Below, in pieces: positions 26,997 through 36,938 of a stretch of DNA of 64,000 nucleotides. The stretch lies in assembly GCF_041521385.1 (NCBI RefSeq), contig NZ_CP168006.1:2724295-2788294 (forward strand). Reading direction: 5' to 3'. The position numbers and the translations under genes are program-made. The stretch comes from Alcaligenes faecalis (GTDB taxonomy: Bacteria; Pseudomonadota; Gammaproteobacteria; Burkholderiales; Burkholderiaceae_B). Below the pieces are notes generated by a model. The model saw only the letters and a program-made list of their open reading frames with translations, was not told the DNA's origin and made no database searches. The first letter of the stretch is position 1, and every line of letters starts with the position of its first letter.

Positions 26997-29831
26997 TTAA
27001 CCCGAGTTACGCAGGCCAGCCGCAATACCGTTAATCGTCAGGTGAATCACGTGTTGCTTGTTCACGCCGCTACGAGTAGGTTTGCTGGCTTTTTCACCTT
27101 GACGGCGATGGCGGCGCAGCAGCTCCACCTGCAAGTGGTTCAGGGGATCAATGTAGGCAAAGCGTTCGGCCAGGGCATCCTGCAAAGCCTGATCGTGTGC
27201 CAGCAGTTCGTGGCCGGTGATTTCACGGAACAGTCGGTGTGTCAGCTCGAACTCGTCGCGGATTTGGGCAAAGATGCCTTCACGTAGTTCCTCGTCCTCG
27301 ACCAGACCGGCATACTTCAGGCCAATATCCAGGTCAGTCTTGGCCAATACCTGTTCCATATTGGACAGCAGGGTACGGAAGAAGGCCCAGTCACGCGCCA
27401 TGGTTTGCAGTTGGGCCAAGCGTTTGCTGCGGTTCAGGCCGTCATTGGGCAACCCTGACTCCAGATAGCGGCTCAAGGCCGTGCCCATGCCGTACCAGCC
27501 TGGAATAGGCAGGCGACATTGCGCCCAGGAAAAACTCCAGGGGATGGCGCGCAGGTCTTCAATGCTTTGTGTCGCCTTGCGTGACGAGGGACGCGAGCCG
27601 ATATTCAGGCCGGCAATTTCCTTGATAGGGGTGGACTGAAAGAAGTACTGGTCAAAGTTGGGTGTCCCGTAGACCAACTGGCGATAGCTTTGATGTGCCT
27701 GCTCGGACATCCAGGCCATGGCCTGACCGTAGGCCGCCAAGTGTTCGTCGTCATTGGGTGAGCCTTTGCGTGAACCCAGGCTGGCTTCCAGCGTGGCGGC
27801 GACAAACAGCTCCAGATGCCAGCGGCCCACGTCTGCATCTTTGTAGCGGCCTTGAATCATCTCGCCTTGCTCGGTCAGGCGAATCTGGCCGTTCACGGTG
27901 CCGGGAGGTTGCGCCAGAATGGCGTCGAAACTGGAACCACCGCCTCGGCCTACTGAACCGCCTCGGCCATGGAACAGACGCAGGCGTACCTTGCGGCGCG
28001 AGAATACCTGTGCAAACTCACGCTCGGCTCGGTACAGCGTCCAGTTGGAAGTCAGGTAGCCACCGTCTTTATTACTGTCCGAATAGCCCAGCATCACTTC
28101 CTGTACGCTGTCGTGAGCATGACGCACGCGCTGGCGGATTTCAGGCATGTCCAGCCATTCCTGCATGATTTGCGGGCCACGCTCCAGGTCAGGGATGGTC
28201 TCGAACAGCGGCACCACCATCAAGCCCTGGTGTTCAGGCTCGTTAGAGTTGGGCACGATCAGGCCAGTTTCCTGCTGCAGTACCAACACTTCCAGCAAGT
28301 CGCTGAGCGTTTCGGTGTGCGACACAATGGTTTGTTCCAATGCGCGCGCACCGAAGCGGCGGCGGCATTCGGCGGCTTTGCGCAGAATGGACAGCTCTTT
28401 TTCGGTTTCTTCCGAGTAGCGATACCAGGGTGATACCAGAGGGCGATGGTGACGCAGCTCCGAACGTAGCAAGGTAATGCGGTCTTCTTCGGACAACTGG
28501 CGGTAACTGACGGGCTCATCCTTGTACAGTGTGCCCGCCACGCGGAATAGCTCGTCCAGCACACGTTCATGCACATCAGAGCTTTGGCGCAGGTCCAGAG
28601 TGGCCAGATGAAAGCCAAACACTTCTACGGCCTGAATCAACGCATTCAAACGCAGGCCGGCAATGGCACCGCCTTTGTTTTCCGCCAGCGAGTCCGCGAT
28701 GATTTGCAAATCGGCCTTGAATTCCTGTGGGCTGGCGTAGGGCGTAGCATCGTAAGTGGGGCGATCAGCCAGATCACGGCCCAGCAAAGTTTGCGCCGTG
28801 GCTGCCATGCGGGCGTACAGATGAATAAAGCTGCGACGATAAGGCTCGTCTACACGGTGTGGCGAACGGTCCTGGCTGCTGGCCGACAAGGCCGCCAGGT
28901 CTTTGCTGACGCGGTTCAGCGCGTCGGATACGGAGATTTCTGTACCCAGCAGGCGGATCTGTTCCAGATAGTGTTGGAGCGCGCGTGTCGACTGGCGCAG
29001 CACCGCTTGTTCAACGGTTTCAGGGCCCACATTGGGGTTACCATCGCGGTCACCACCAATCCAACTGCCCATGCGCAAAAAGGCAGGCAAAGCGCGGGTT
29101 TTCTGATCCAGCAGGCTTTTCTTGCCGGGCTCCAGCAAACGGTCCAGGTCGTGGTAGAGCTGGGGAATCGTAGGCAGAAAAGTGGACCCGTAATAGGCCA
29201 GGGCGTTGTCGATTTCGTCCATCACGGTCAGCTTGTGATCGCGCAGCATGCGGGTTTGCCACAGCAGGGATACCAGGCCGGTCAGTTTTTCCTGCGTGCG
29301 GGCCGATTGTGTGGCGCTGGCCTTGTGATCCAAGCCGTTCAACTCATCGGCAATGGCCATATGAACGGCCAGCGTACTTTGGCGTTGAACTTCCGTGGGG
29401 TGGGCCGTCAGCACTGGCATCACACACGCTTCTTGCAGATAACGGCGTATTTTCTTGGCGCTCAGGCCCTGATCCATCAAGGTCTGAATGGCGTGTTGCA
29501 GGCTGCCCAGCAGTTTTTCCGGGTCCTGCTCTTCGCGGCGACGGTTTTGGTCGCGGTCCTCGGCAATATTGGACAGGTGCAGAAAGTAGGCAAAGGCGCG
29601 GGCCACCGAGCGGGCCTGCGCATCATTCAGCTTGGGAATGTCTTTTTCCAGAATCCGTGCTTGCTGCGGATCGTGTTCACGTCTGAAACTGACAGCGGCC
29701 CGGCGCAGGGCTTCAATCAGCGTGAAGGTCGCCTTTCCTTCGCTATCACGAATCACCTCTCCCAGGGCCTTGCCCAGAAAGCGGATGTCCTGTCTAAGCA
29801 GGTTGGAAAGGTCAGGCACGGCCTGCGGCAT
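26997..29831 (-). CDS. ppc: Phosphoenolpyruvate carboxylase
   Basis: The 944-residue enzyme carboxylates phosphoenolpyruvate to oxaloacetate to refill the citric acid cycle. Conserved sites are LTAHPTEVQRQS with the catalytic His, GGDRDGNPNV, and the glycine-rich FHGRGGSVGRGGG loop with the essential Arg. The C-terminus is RNSG, one residue from the usual NTG end that reaches the active site. ATG at 29831 has AGGAG 8 bases before it; the 12 codons upstream are not similar to PEPC. Confidence 0.97.
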   Translation of the reverse strand: MPQAVPDLSNLLRQDIRFLGKALGEVIRDSEGKATFTLIEALRRAAVSFRREHDPQQARILEKDIPKLNDAQARSVARAFAYFLHLSNIAEDRDQNRRREEQDPEKLLGSLQHAIQTLMDQGLSAKKIRRYLQEACVMPVLTAHPTEVQRQSTLAVHMAIADELNGLDHKASATQSARTQEKLTGLVSLLWQTRMLRDHKLTVMDEIDNALAYYGSTFLPTIPQLYHDLDRLLEPGKKSLLDQKTRALPAFLRMGSWIGGDRDGNPNVGPETVEQAVLRQSTRALQHYLEQIRLLGTEISVSDALNRVSKDLAALSASSQDRSPHRVDEPYRRSFIHLYARMAATAQTLLGRDLADRPTYDATPYASPQEFKADLQIIADSLAENKGGAIAGLRLNALIQAVEVFGFHLATLDLRQSSDVHERVLDELFRVAGTLYKDEPVSYRQLSEEDRITLLRSELRHHRPLVSPWYRYSEETEKELSILRKAAECRRRFGARALEQTIVSHTETLSDLLEVLVLQQETGLIVPNSNEPEHQGLMVVPLFETIPDLERGPQIMQEWLDMPEIRQRVRHAHDSVQEVMLGYSDSNKDGGYLTSNWTLYRAEREFAQVFSRRKVRLRLFHGRGGSVGRGGGSSFDAILAQPPGTVNGQIRLTEQGEMIQGRYKDADVGRWHLELFVAATLEASLGSRKGSPNDDEHLAAYGQAMAWMSEQAHQSYRQLVYGTPNFDQYFFQSTPIKEIAGLNIGSRPSSRKATQSIEDLRAIPWSFSWAQCRLPIPGWYGMGTALSRYLESGLPNDGLNRSKRLAQLQTMARDWAFFRTLLSNMEQVLAKTDLDIGLKYAGLVEDEELREGIFAQIRDEFELTHRLFREITGHELLAHDQALQDALAERFAYIDPLNHLQVELLRRHRRQGEKASKPTRSGVNKQHVIHLTINGIAAGLRNSG

Positions 29832-29994
29832 AATATATCTCCTGTGAACTAAGGGGTTTTGCTGCAAAGGATTCGGGGTGCCAGATCGGTAGTCGCCCGA
29901 CGGTAAGACGCCTGCCCGACCTTGACGCGCACAAAGCGCCTTGGGACGTTTATGATAGGTATCTTTACATAATTTTCCTGTTCAGAGAGTAGTC

Positions 29995-31854
29995 ATGCCC
30001 CAATATCGCTCCCGTACCTCGACCCACGGTCGTAATATGGCCGGCGCGCGTGCCCTGTGGCGCGCCACCGGTATGAAAGACGAGGATTTCTCCAAACCGA
30101 TCATTGCGGTGGTGAACTCCTTTACGCAATTTGTACCGGGTCACGTACACCTGAAAGACATGGGCCAACTGGTTGCCCGTCAAATTGAAGCGGTCGGCGG
30201 TGTGGCGAAAGAGTTCAACACCATTGCGGTGGACGACGGTATTGCAATGGGCCACGGCGGCATGCTGTATTCCCTGCCTTCGCGCGAACTGATCGCCGAC
30301 TCGGTGGAATACATGGTCAACGCCCACTGTGCGGATGCCATGGTGTGTATCTCCAACTGCGACAAAATCACCCCCGGTATGTTGATGGCCGCCATGCGCC
30401 TGAACATTCCTGTGGTGTTTGTGTCGGGTGGGCCGATGGAAGCGGGCAAGGTCTACTCGCCTGACGGCAAGACCGTGGTGCAAAAGCTGGATCTGGTCGA
30501 TGCCATGATTCAAGCCGCTGACCCTAACGTGAGCGATGAACAGGCCGAAGCGGTTGAACGTAGTGCTTGCCCGACCTGTGGCTCCTGTTCGGGTATGTTT
30601 ACTGCCAACTCCATGAACTGCTTGACCGAGGCGCTGGGCTTGTCCCTGCCCGGTAACGGCACCATTGTTGCCACCCATGCTCGTCGCCAAGGCTTGTTCG
30701 AGCGCGCGGGCAGCCTGATCGTGGATCTGGCCAAACGCTACTACGAGCAAGACGACGAATCCGTTTTGCCACGTAATATCGCCACCTTCCAGGCTTTTGA
30801 AAATGCCATGACCCTGGATGTGGCCATGGGCGGTTCCACCAACACCGTGCTGCACTTGCTGGCTGCGGCTCAGGAAGCCGGTGTGGAGTTTACGATGGCC
30901 GATATCGACAAGATTTCGCGCCGTGTGCCTTGCCTGTGTAAAGTGGCCCCCGCCACGCCTGAATTCCATATGGAAGATGTCCACCGCGCCGGCGGCATCA
31001 TGGCCATTCTGGCTGAGCTGAGCCGTGCCAATCTGTTGAACCTGGATGTAGGCAACGTACACAGTGGCACCTTGCGTGAAGCGATCAAGCGTTGGGACAT
31101 CAAGGGTGACAACGTGAAAGCCATTAGCGACTTCTATCGCGCGGCCCCCGGCGGTATTCCTACTCAAGTGGCGTTCAGCCAGGACCGTTATTACCAGGAT
31201 CTGGATAGCGACCGCATGAAAGGCTGTATCCGCGACAAGGCCAATGCCTACTCGCAAGACGGCGGTTTGGCTGTGTTGTACGGCAATCTGGCCCTCAACG
31301 GTTGTATCGTGAAAACCGCGGGTGTGGACGAAAGCATTTTGACCTTCACTGGCACGGCTCGTGTTTACGAAAGCCAGGATGATTCCGTGGCCGCTATTCT
31401 GGACGGCGTGGTCAAGGCGGGCGATGTGGTCATCATTCGCTACGAAGGCCCCAAAGGTGGCCCTGGTATGCAGGAAATGCTGTACCCCACCTCCTACCTG
31501 AAATCCATGGGTCTGGGCAAAAGCTCGGCCTTGTTTACTGATGGTCGTTTCTCCGGTGGCTCGTCTGGTCTGGTGATTGGTCATGCTTCGCCTGAAGCGG
31601 CCGAGGGTGGCAACATCGCCCTGGTGCAAGATGGCGACACTATCGAGATTGATATCCCCAACCGTCGTATCCACTTGGCCATCAGCGATGAAGAGTTGGC
31701 GGCGCGCCGTGCGGAAATGGAATCGCGTGGTTCCAAAGCCTGGAAGCCAGTGAACCGTGAGCGTGTTGTGTCTCAAGCCCTGAAAGCCTATGCCGCCTTG
31801 GCGACGTCGGCTGATCGTGGCGCTGTGCGTGACGTGTCGCAGTTGGATCGTTAA
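29995..31854 (+). CDS. ilvD: Dihydroxyacid dehydratase
   Basis: The 619-residue iron-sulfur enzyme dehydrates 2,3-dihydroxy acids in valine, isoleucine and leucine synthesis. Family features are [14 protein letters not shown], cluster-ligand cysteines in [11 protein letters not shown] and [19 protein letters not shown], and the C-terminal [20 protein letters not shown]. Length is that of the long (E. coli-type) enzyme. It is divergent from ppc. Confidence 0.97.
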   Translation: MPQYRSRTSTHGRNMAGARALWRATGMKDEDFSKPIIAVVNSFTQFVPGHVHLKDMGQLVARQIEAVGGVAKEFNTIAVDDGIAMGHGGMLYSLPSRELIADSVEYMVNAHCADAMVCISNCDKITPGMLMAAMRLNIPVVFVSGGPMEAGKVYSPDGKTVVQKLDLVDAMIQAADPNVSDEQAEAVERSACPTCGSCSGMFTANSMNCLTEALGLSLPGNGTIVATHARRQGLFERAGSLIVDLAKRYYEQDDESVLPRNIATFQAFENAMTLDVAMGGSTNTVLHLLAAAQEAGVEFTMADIDKISRRVPCLCKVAPATPEFHMEDVHRAGGIMAILAELSRANLLNLDVGNVHSGTLREAIKRWDIKGDNVKAISDFYRAAPGGIPTQVAFSQDRYYQDLDSDRMKGCIRDKANAYSQDGGLAVLYGNLALNGCIVKTAGVDESILTFTGTARVYESQDDSVAAILDGVVKAGDVVIIRYEGPKGGPGMQEMLYPTSYLKSMGLGKSSALFTDGRFSGGSSGLVIGHASPEAAEGGNIALVQDGDTIEIDIPNRRIHLAISDEELAARRAEMESRGSKAWKPVNRERVVSQALKAYAALATSADRGAVRDVSQLDR

Positions 31855-31872
31855 GCATTAGTTCTGTTGTTG

Positions 31873-31893
31873 CCCCCTGCTTTAGGCAGGGGG
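31873..31893 (+). terminator. Hairpin after ilvD
   Basis: CCCCCTGC and GCAGGGGG form an 8-base-pair stem with a short TTTAG loop, 18 bases after the ilvD stop. No T-tract follows. The stretch 31894-32156 holds three tandem copies of an AATGCCGC-like octamer near 31952 and no convincing gene. Confidence 0.55.
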
Positions 31894-32156
31894 AGTCAGA
31901 GAGCCAGTTCAATCTCAACAAAGCGGCTTTGTGACAGGCTTGCTGGATTGACAATGCCGCAATGCCGCAATGCGTCATGTGATGCGCTTGCCGAATTGAT
32001 AACTGGCCTTCCGCCGTGCGAACCTTGTCTATCCGAAGATCAAACAGCAGTTTTGTGGGGGTGCCGTTGTACAGATGGCGTGAAACGCAGTCATCGCTGC
32101 CGTATTACCTGGAACAGCACATGTCGGGCAGGCATGTGCGGTTCGACCACAAAGGT

Positions 32157-32894
32157 TCAGAGATCCCGGATTTGAATCAGGGCAGGATCTTCTGCATGCT
32201 CCAAGAGCATGCGTTTGACACGATCCTGCCACAGGTCGGCGAAGCGTCCGCGATCCTGTTCGGGCAGGGTGCCTGCGATGGCCATGGGGAGTAGTTCCTG
32301 CATCTGTGGACGAAAAGGGACCGCCTCGATGTTAAATGACAGACCGATGGTCTTGCCGGTATCGCATCGGCGCATGGTCAGGAAATCATCGATTTCCTGG
32401 TCGTAGGCCAGCAGATTCTGGCGCGCGAAGTGTCGGCCCTTACCCATGCCGTGAAAGCCGGTCTCGCCTGCGGCACCGGTGATCAGGGTCAGTACCGCGC
32501 CGGTAACCCCTGTGGTCCCCTCGGTGCCTTTGTTACGGATAGCGATCTGGATATCACCGCGTACCGGTATATCTGTGCCATACAGGCGCGTGAGCCCCTG
32601 TCGTGCCAACAGGTAGGCGCTGGCCACCACGGCGCAGGAGTGGCCCGCCATTTTGACCGCATCCAGATAGGAGTACTGAATGGTGCCGTGTGTGGCCGCG
32701 CCCAGAAACTCCGCTAGCGGGTCACGCATGACGATGACTGGTACCAGGGAAAAGAAATCGGGATGCTGCATGACGGGCTCCTTTGTCGTCTTTGGTCCGT
32801 GCGCCCTGGCCGTCGCAGGCAGAAGGGCGGCCCCTTCTAGTCCGGCGGTCGCGAGGACGGCTAGTGTGTGTCGTTTCGATAATAGGGTTTTCAT
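32157..32894 (-). CDS. Exported FmdE-like domain protein
   Basis: The 245-residue product has a likely signal peptide (KTLLSKRHTLAVLATAGLEG, hydrophobic, ending near TARA) and a mature part with AGHSCAVVASAYLLARQGLTR and PVRGDIQI, which resemble the HGHxCPG/metal-binding start of the FmdE (formylmethanofuran dehydrogenase subunit E) domain. His and Cys in HSC could bind metal. The function is not known for such exported proteins. It starts 40 bases downstream of the TonB-dependent receptor on the same strand, so it probably acts with that receptor, for example in handling the imported metal or ligand. ATG at 32894 has GGAAACC upstream. Confidence 0.6.
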   Translation of the reverse strand: MKTLLSKRHTLAVLATAGLEGAALLPATARAHGPKTTKEPVMQHPDFFSLVPVIVMRDPLAEFLGAATHGTIQYSYLDAVKMAGHSCAVVASAYLLARQGLTRLYGTDIPVRGDIQIAIRNKGTEGTTGVTGAVLTLITGAAGETGFHGMGKGRHFARQNLLAYDQEIDDFLTMRRCDTGKTIGLSFNIEAVPFRPQMQELLPMAIAGTLPEQDRGRFADLWQDRVKRMLLEHAEDPALIQIRDL

Positions 32895-32933
32895 CAAGGT
32901 TTCCTTGATCGGAGCAGGGATATTTCAGGGGCT

Positions 32934-35009
32934 TCACAACCTCCAGCTCACGCGCAGGCCCACCTCCCGAGGTGGGCTGTAGATGGTGACCAGGCCATTC
33001 AGGAAGCCGACCGAGTCATAGCGCCGGTTGGTGACGTTGTTGGCGTAGACGGTCAGTTCCACATCCTTGAGCAGGTAGCCGGCGCTCAGGTCGATAATGC
33101 CAAATCCGTTGCGCGAATACGCATTGGCAGCGTCCAGATAGACCTTGCTTGCGCCGTGCAACCGTGCCTGGGCGTACCAGCCGTGCTTGTCCTGGTAGCG
33201 TAGGCCGGCATAGCCGCTGATGCGGGGCGAGAAAGCGTTGTCGTTGCCGTCGTAGTTGTGGGCGCCGTCCTGGAATTTGCGAAATGTGCTGCGATTCAGC
33301 GCCAGGCCTGCTTGCAGATTCCAGCCGGGCGCCAGTCGGTAGTCAAGGTCGAGCTCTGTGCCGATGGAGCGCCCGGTGGCCGCGTTGGTGATGAAGACCT
33401 GACCTGGCATCCCCATCTGCTGCACCTGCATTTGTCGGATGTCCATGGCGTATAGCGCGGCACTGTAGCGCAACGTTTCGTTCAGCGCGATGCCCTTGGC
33501 GCCGAATTCGAGTGCCCATACTTTTTCGGGCTCGTATTCGTGATAGGAGGGGGGGGCGAATGCGTTAAAGCCGCCGGCGCGATAACCTTCCGACAGGCTG
33601 GCATACAGGTTGGTGTTTGGGTTCACTGCATACTGTATGGCCAGCTTGGGGGAAACCTGCGTATAGGTGCGTGACTGCCGATCTTTGCCAGGCATGTCGA
33701 AGCTGATGCGGGTCTGCTCCACGCGCCCACCTGCGACCAATGACCAAGGGCCGGATAGTGGAATCGTCCAGTGTGTGAACAGTGCGGCAGTGCGCTGTTT
33801 CTGGAGTCCCTGGGTCAGGGTCAGGGCCATGGGTGTTTTCTGGCTGAAGGACAGGTCCTGCTTGTCGTTATCCAGGTACAACCCGGCCAGCCAGCGTGTC
33901 TGGCCCGCTGCACCTCCCTCCAGACGCAGTTCCTGTGACAGGGTGGTGAATTCGTGTCTGCGCCCGATGTGCATTATGTCGACCGGCTGGAAGTCAGTGT
34001 CTTGCTGTAGGTCGTCCACGTAGGTGTTATGCGCGGTGGTCGAGCGCAGACGGATATTGGAGTCGAATTGGTGCGTGACGTCTAGCGACCAGGCACGTGC
34101 CGTGGAGCGGTTCCAACCCTCGGTACCGGAGCGTATCTCGGTGCGTTCTGGTGAGGAGGGGGAGCCCCAGAGCGAGGCTTGATCGCGGTACTCATTTTGG
34201 GTGTAGCGCAGAACGGCGTCGGTGCGTGTCCCAGGTGTCCAGCGCAAGGCGAACCGGCCGCTGCGCCGTATCTGGCCACCGTCCTTCTGGTCTAGCCAGG
34301 TGTTTTCCAAGAAACCATCCTTGCGGCTGAAGGAGCCGGCAATGCCCAGAAACAACTGGTCCTGCACCAGAGGATGGCTGAGGTCAAAGCGCAGGGCGCG
34401 CCGTTTATGGTTGCCCGCCTCGGCGGAAATGAAGGCATACGGTGTGTTGTCGGGCTTGCGGGTTGTGATACTGATGACGCCCGCCTCAGCGTTGCGACCG
34501 TATAGCGTCGACTGTGGCCCCTTCAGGACTTCCACCTGTTCGACCCCGAGCAGTGGATCGTCGAAACCTTGTCCGCGCAGTGTGGCGACCCCATCAACGA
34601 TGAGTGCGACTGAGGAAGAAAAGGAGGTTACGTTGGCATTCAGGCCGCGGATGATGGGGGGGGTGAGGCCGGATTGTCCCATGTGCTGGAAGCTCAGCCC
34701 GCTGACCATGCTTGTCAGTGTTTCCAGGCTTTGCGCACCTTCTTCTTCGAGTGTCAGCCCATCGACGACGGAGATGGATGCCGGTACGGTCAGGATATCT
34801 TCATCCTGCTTTTGCGCATGTACGATGATGGCGGGCAGACCGAGGGCCTGATGTGCTTCTGATGGCGTGTTGACCGCGGGCTGGTTCTGCAAAGTCTGCC
34901 CCAGTGCAGGAAGGCTCATCTGGAGGAGCGCTGTGCCGTATGCCGCCGTGATTGCGTGCAGGCGGATGTGTCTATGAGTGGGGCGGAGTCTGCGGGATGC
35001 GTGTTTCAT
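32934..35009 (-). CDS. TonB-dependent outer-membrane receptor
   Basis: The 691-residue protein has an N-terminal signal, a plug domain (VPASISVVDGLTLEEEGAQS, PIIRGLNANV, GVEQVEVLKGPQSTLYGRNA, then GVISITTRKPDN) and a C-terminal 22-strand barrel ending in GLRVSWRL with the terminal aromatic/Leu needed for barrel insertion. The plug and barrel style are of the siderophore/iron-complex group, but the ligand cannot be read from sequence. A Fur-box-like site lies 77 bases upstream. No ABC permease genes are adjacent; the FmdE-like gene is the only partner. Start at 35009 gives the best signal; 13 codons upstream are open but lack it. Confidence 0.9.
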   Translation of the reverse strand: MKHASRRLRPTHRHIRLHAITAAYGTALLQMSLPALGQTLQNQPAVNTPSEAHQALGLPAIIVHAQKQDEDILTVPASISVVDGLTLEEEGAQSLETLTSMVSGLSFQHMGQSGLTPPIIRGLNANVTSFSSSVALIVDGVATLRGQGFDDPLLGVEQVEVLKGPQSTLYGRNAEAGVISITTRKPDNTPYAFISAEAGNHKRRALRFDLSHPLVQDQLFLGIAGSFSRKDGFLENTWLDQKDGGQIRRSGRFALRWTPGTRTDAVLRYTQNEYRDQASLWGSPSSPERTEIRSGTEGWNRSTARAWSLDVTHQFDSNIRLRSTTAHNTYVDDLQQDTDFQPVDIMHIGRRHEFTTLSQELRLEGGAAGQTRWLAGLYLDNDKQDLSFSQKTPMALTLTQGLQKQRTAALFTHWTIPLSGPWSLVAGGRVEQTRISFDMPGKDRQSRTYTQVSPKLAIQYAVNPNTNLYASLSEGYRAGGFNAFAPPSYHEYEPEKVWALEFGAKGIALNETLRYSAALYAMDIRQMQVQQMGMPGQVFITNAATGRSIGTELDLDYRLAPGWNLQAGLALNRSTFRKFQDGAHNYDGNDNAFSPRISGYAGLRYQDKHGWYAQARLHGASKVYLDAANAYSRNGFGIIDLSAGYLLKDVELTVYANNVTNRRYDSVGFLNGLVTIYSPPREVGLRVSWRL

Positions 35010-35085
35010 CTCGTATGCGTTCCTTGTCTGCGGATGGGGGCGGGCCATCGTGGATCAGTATTCGGTACCTCTTGAAATAGTAGCG

Positions 35086-35104
35086 GCGAATGAGAATGCT
35101 TAAT
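35086..35104 (-). promoter_or_regulatory. Candidate Fur box upstream of the TonB-dependent receptor
   Basis: The 19-base segment GCGAATGAGAATGCTTAAT agrees with the classical Fur consensus GATAATGATAATCATTATC at about 12 of 19 positions, with the AATGAGAAT core intact. Its place 77 bases before the receptor start fits an iron-repressed promoter. The stretch 35105-35344 up to nadE shows no gene. Confidence 0.45.
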
Positions 35105-35344
35105 GTTCACATTCGTATGCGAAGCGGCATTATTCCTATGCGAGTCTCAAATTCGGTTCCAGGATGCTAATGGCGCGGTCTTGTTCCGAACGTTGCATGT
35201 CGAGGCATTCCCCATGATCAGGATGCGTCTGTTTGGCTTGTGGGCCGTGCTTACGCTACGAGTTGATCCTGCATGGAACCGCCAACTGTGCCGCTCGTCC
35301 CTTACAATCGAACTATTGTTCACTTTATGTAGAGAGCCTGCGCC

Positions 35345-36172
35345 ATGACTGATGATCAACGCGCTTTGCAAGCCAGTATCCGTGCGGAATTGGACGTAAA
35401 GGATCATTTCGATGTTCAGCAAGAAATTGAACATCGCGTCCGCTTTTTAAGTGATTATCTGTTGCGTACTGGTTGCCGTAGCCTGGTTCTGGGGATTAGT
35501 GGTGGTGTGGACTCCCTGGCAACAGGGTGTCTGTCGCAGCGAGCCGTCGAGCAGGCGCGCGCGCAAGGTCATTCGGCGCAATTTATCGCGGTGCGTTTGC
35601 CTTACGGTGAGCAGGCGGATGAAAAGGACGCCCAAGATGGCCTGAAGGTCATCAATCCTGACCAGATTTTGGTTGTTAACGTCAAGCCCGCCTCTGATGC
35701 CATGATGGATCAACTGCTGGCCGGCGGCCTGACGTTCCGCGACGCGGCGCAACAGGATTTCCTGATGGGTAATATCAAAGCCCGTCAGCGTATGGTGGCG
35801 CAGTATGCGATTGCGGGGGCGAATGGGGGCTTGGTGGTTGGCACTGACCACGCTGCCGAAGCCTTGATGGGTTTTTTCACCAAGTTCGGTGATGGCGCGG
35901 CTGATATTACCCCCTTGGCGGGCTTGAATAAGCGACGCGTGCGCGCCCTGGCGACGGCAATGGGCGCATCCGACGCCCTGGTGTTCAAAGTTCCCACCGC
36001 TGATCTGGAAAGCCTCAGCCCCTTGAAACCTGACGAAGACGCTTTTGGTGTCAGCTATGATCAGATTGATGATTTTCTGGAGGGCAAGGTCATCGATGAT
36101 GAAGCCACGCAGATCATCATCAAGACTTTCCGTGCTTCGGCCCATAAACGTGCGTTGCCGGTGGCGCCCTGA
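35345..36172 (+). CDS. nadE: NadE, ammonia-dependent NAD+ synthetase
   Basis: The 275-residue enzyme makes NAD from deamido-NAD, ATP and ammonia. It has the N-type ATP pyrophosphatase loop GISGGVDSLATGC, RLPYGEQADEKDAQ, VVGTDHAAEALMGFFTKFGDG, and the C-terminal block KPDEDAFGVSYDQIDDFLEG. There is no glutaminase domain, so it uses free ammonia. Two bases separate it from the IclR gene downstream, which is probably co-transcribed. Confidence 0.95.
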   Translation: MTDDQRALQASIRAELDVKDHFDVQQEIEHRVRFLSDYLLRTGCRSLVLGISGGVDSLATGCLSQRAVEQARAQGHSAQFIAVRLPYGEQADEKDAQDGLKVINPDQILVVNVKPASDAMMDQLLAGGLTFRDAAQQDFLMGNIKARQRMVAQYAIAGANGGLVVGTDHAAEALMGFFTKFGDGAADITPLAGLNKRRVRALATAMGASDALVFKVPTADLESLSPLKPDEDAFGVSYDQIDDFLEGKVIDDEATQIIIKTFRASAHKRALPVAP

Positions 36173-36174
36173 CC

Positions 36175-36930
36175 ATGAACGCCAAACCTGCCGAGAGCAA
36201 TGTCAAAACGGCGTTGCGCGTCATTGAGATCATCGAGCTGTTTGCACGCGAGACGCGGCCATTAGCACTTTCTGAAATGGCCCGCTTGCTGGATGCGCCG
36301 GTGTCCAGTTGCCTGGCGCTGCTGCGTACCTTGTCTCGGCAGGGTTATATCTACGAGACGGGACGCAGGCAAGGTTATTACCCGACGGGCCGTTTGCTGG
36401 CGATGGCCCAGCGCATTTCTCAAGCAGACCCGATACTGGAAAAAGTTCGCCCCAGCCTGGAAGAATTGCGCGACACCACGCAGGAAACCGTGGTGTTCGG
36501 CAAGCTGGATTTGGATAAGAAAGTGGTCTATGTGGAGGTCATTTCTTCTCCGCACCCCATTCGCTATGTGGCGGTGGCCGGCACCCAGCGTCACGTGCAT
36601 GCCAACTCCATTGGTAAAGCCTTACTGTCCCAGATGACACAGGAAGAACGTTCCCAGCTTTTGGGTGATGGGCCTTTGGAGGCCTTTACCAGCAAGACCT
36701 TGACCAGCCTGGACAGTTTGAATGCTGATCTGGAAACTGCGGCACAGCGTGGTTGGTACAGCAATATGGGTGAGTCCATGTCCGATGTGGGCGGTATTGC
36801 CTGGCCGATACGGATCTCGGGTGGGGTGTATGCCATCTCCATTGCAGGTCCTGTTTATCGTATTGAACAGAACCTGCAAAGTTACGCGGAGCGTCTGCGT
36901 GTAGCCTGCCGTTTTATTGAAGAGGCCTAG
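36175..36930 (+). CDS. IclR-family transcriptional regulator
   Basis: The 251-residue protein has an N-terminal winged HTH (KTALRVIEIIELFARETRPL, then LSEMARLLDAPVSSCLALLRTL) and the IclR effector domain with YVEVISSPHPIRYVAVAG, HVHANSIGKALLSQM and GGIAWPIRISGGVYAISIAG. It faces the minus-strand CoA-transferase/acyl-CoA dehydrogenase genes, which end 8 bases from its stop; such neighbours are usual targets. The effector is unknown, probably a CoA-pathway intermediate. Confidence 0.92.
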   Translation: MNAKPAESNVKTALRVIEIIELFARETRPLALSEMARLLDAPVSSCLALLRTLSRQGYIYETGRRQGYYPTGRLLAMAQRISQADPILEKVRPSLEELRDTTQETVVFGKLDLDKKVVYVEVISSPHPIRYVAVAGTQRHVHANSIGKALLSQMTQEERSQLLGDGPLEAFTSKTLTSLDSLNADLETAAQRGWYSNMGESMSDVGGIAWPIRISGGVYAISIAGPVYRIEQNLQSYAERLRVACRFIEEA

Positions 36931-36938
36931 CAGGCGGC

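Noticed and set aside
29965..31776. 603-codon open frame on the strand opposite ilvD
   Set aside because: It lies entirely over ilvD, whose protein is complete and conserved. The antisense product has no recognisable family and arises from the high-GC codon bias.
31894..32156. Small plus-strand frame after ilvD
   Set aside because: No ribosome-binding site, no recognisable protein pattern, and it runs into the opposite FmdE-like gene; probably chance.
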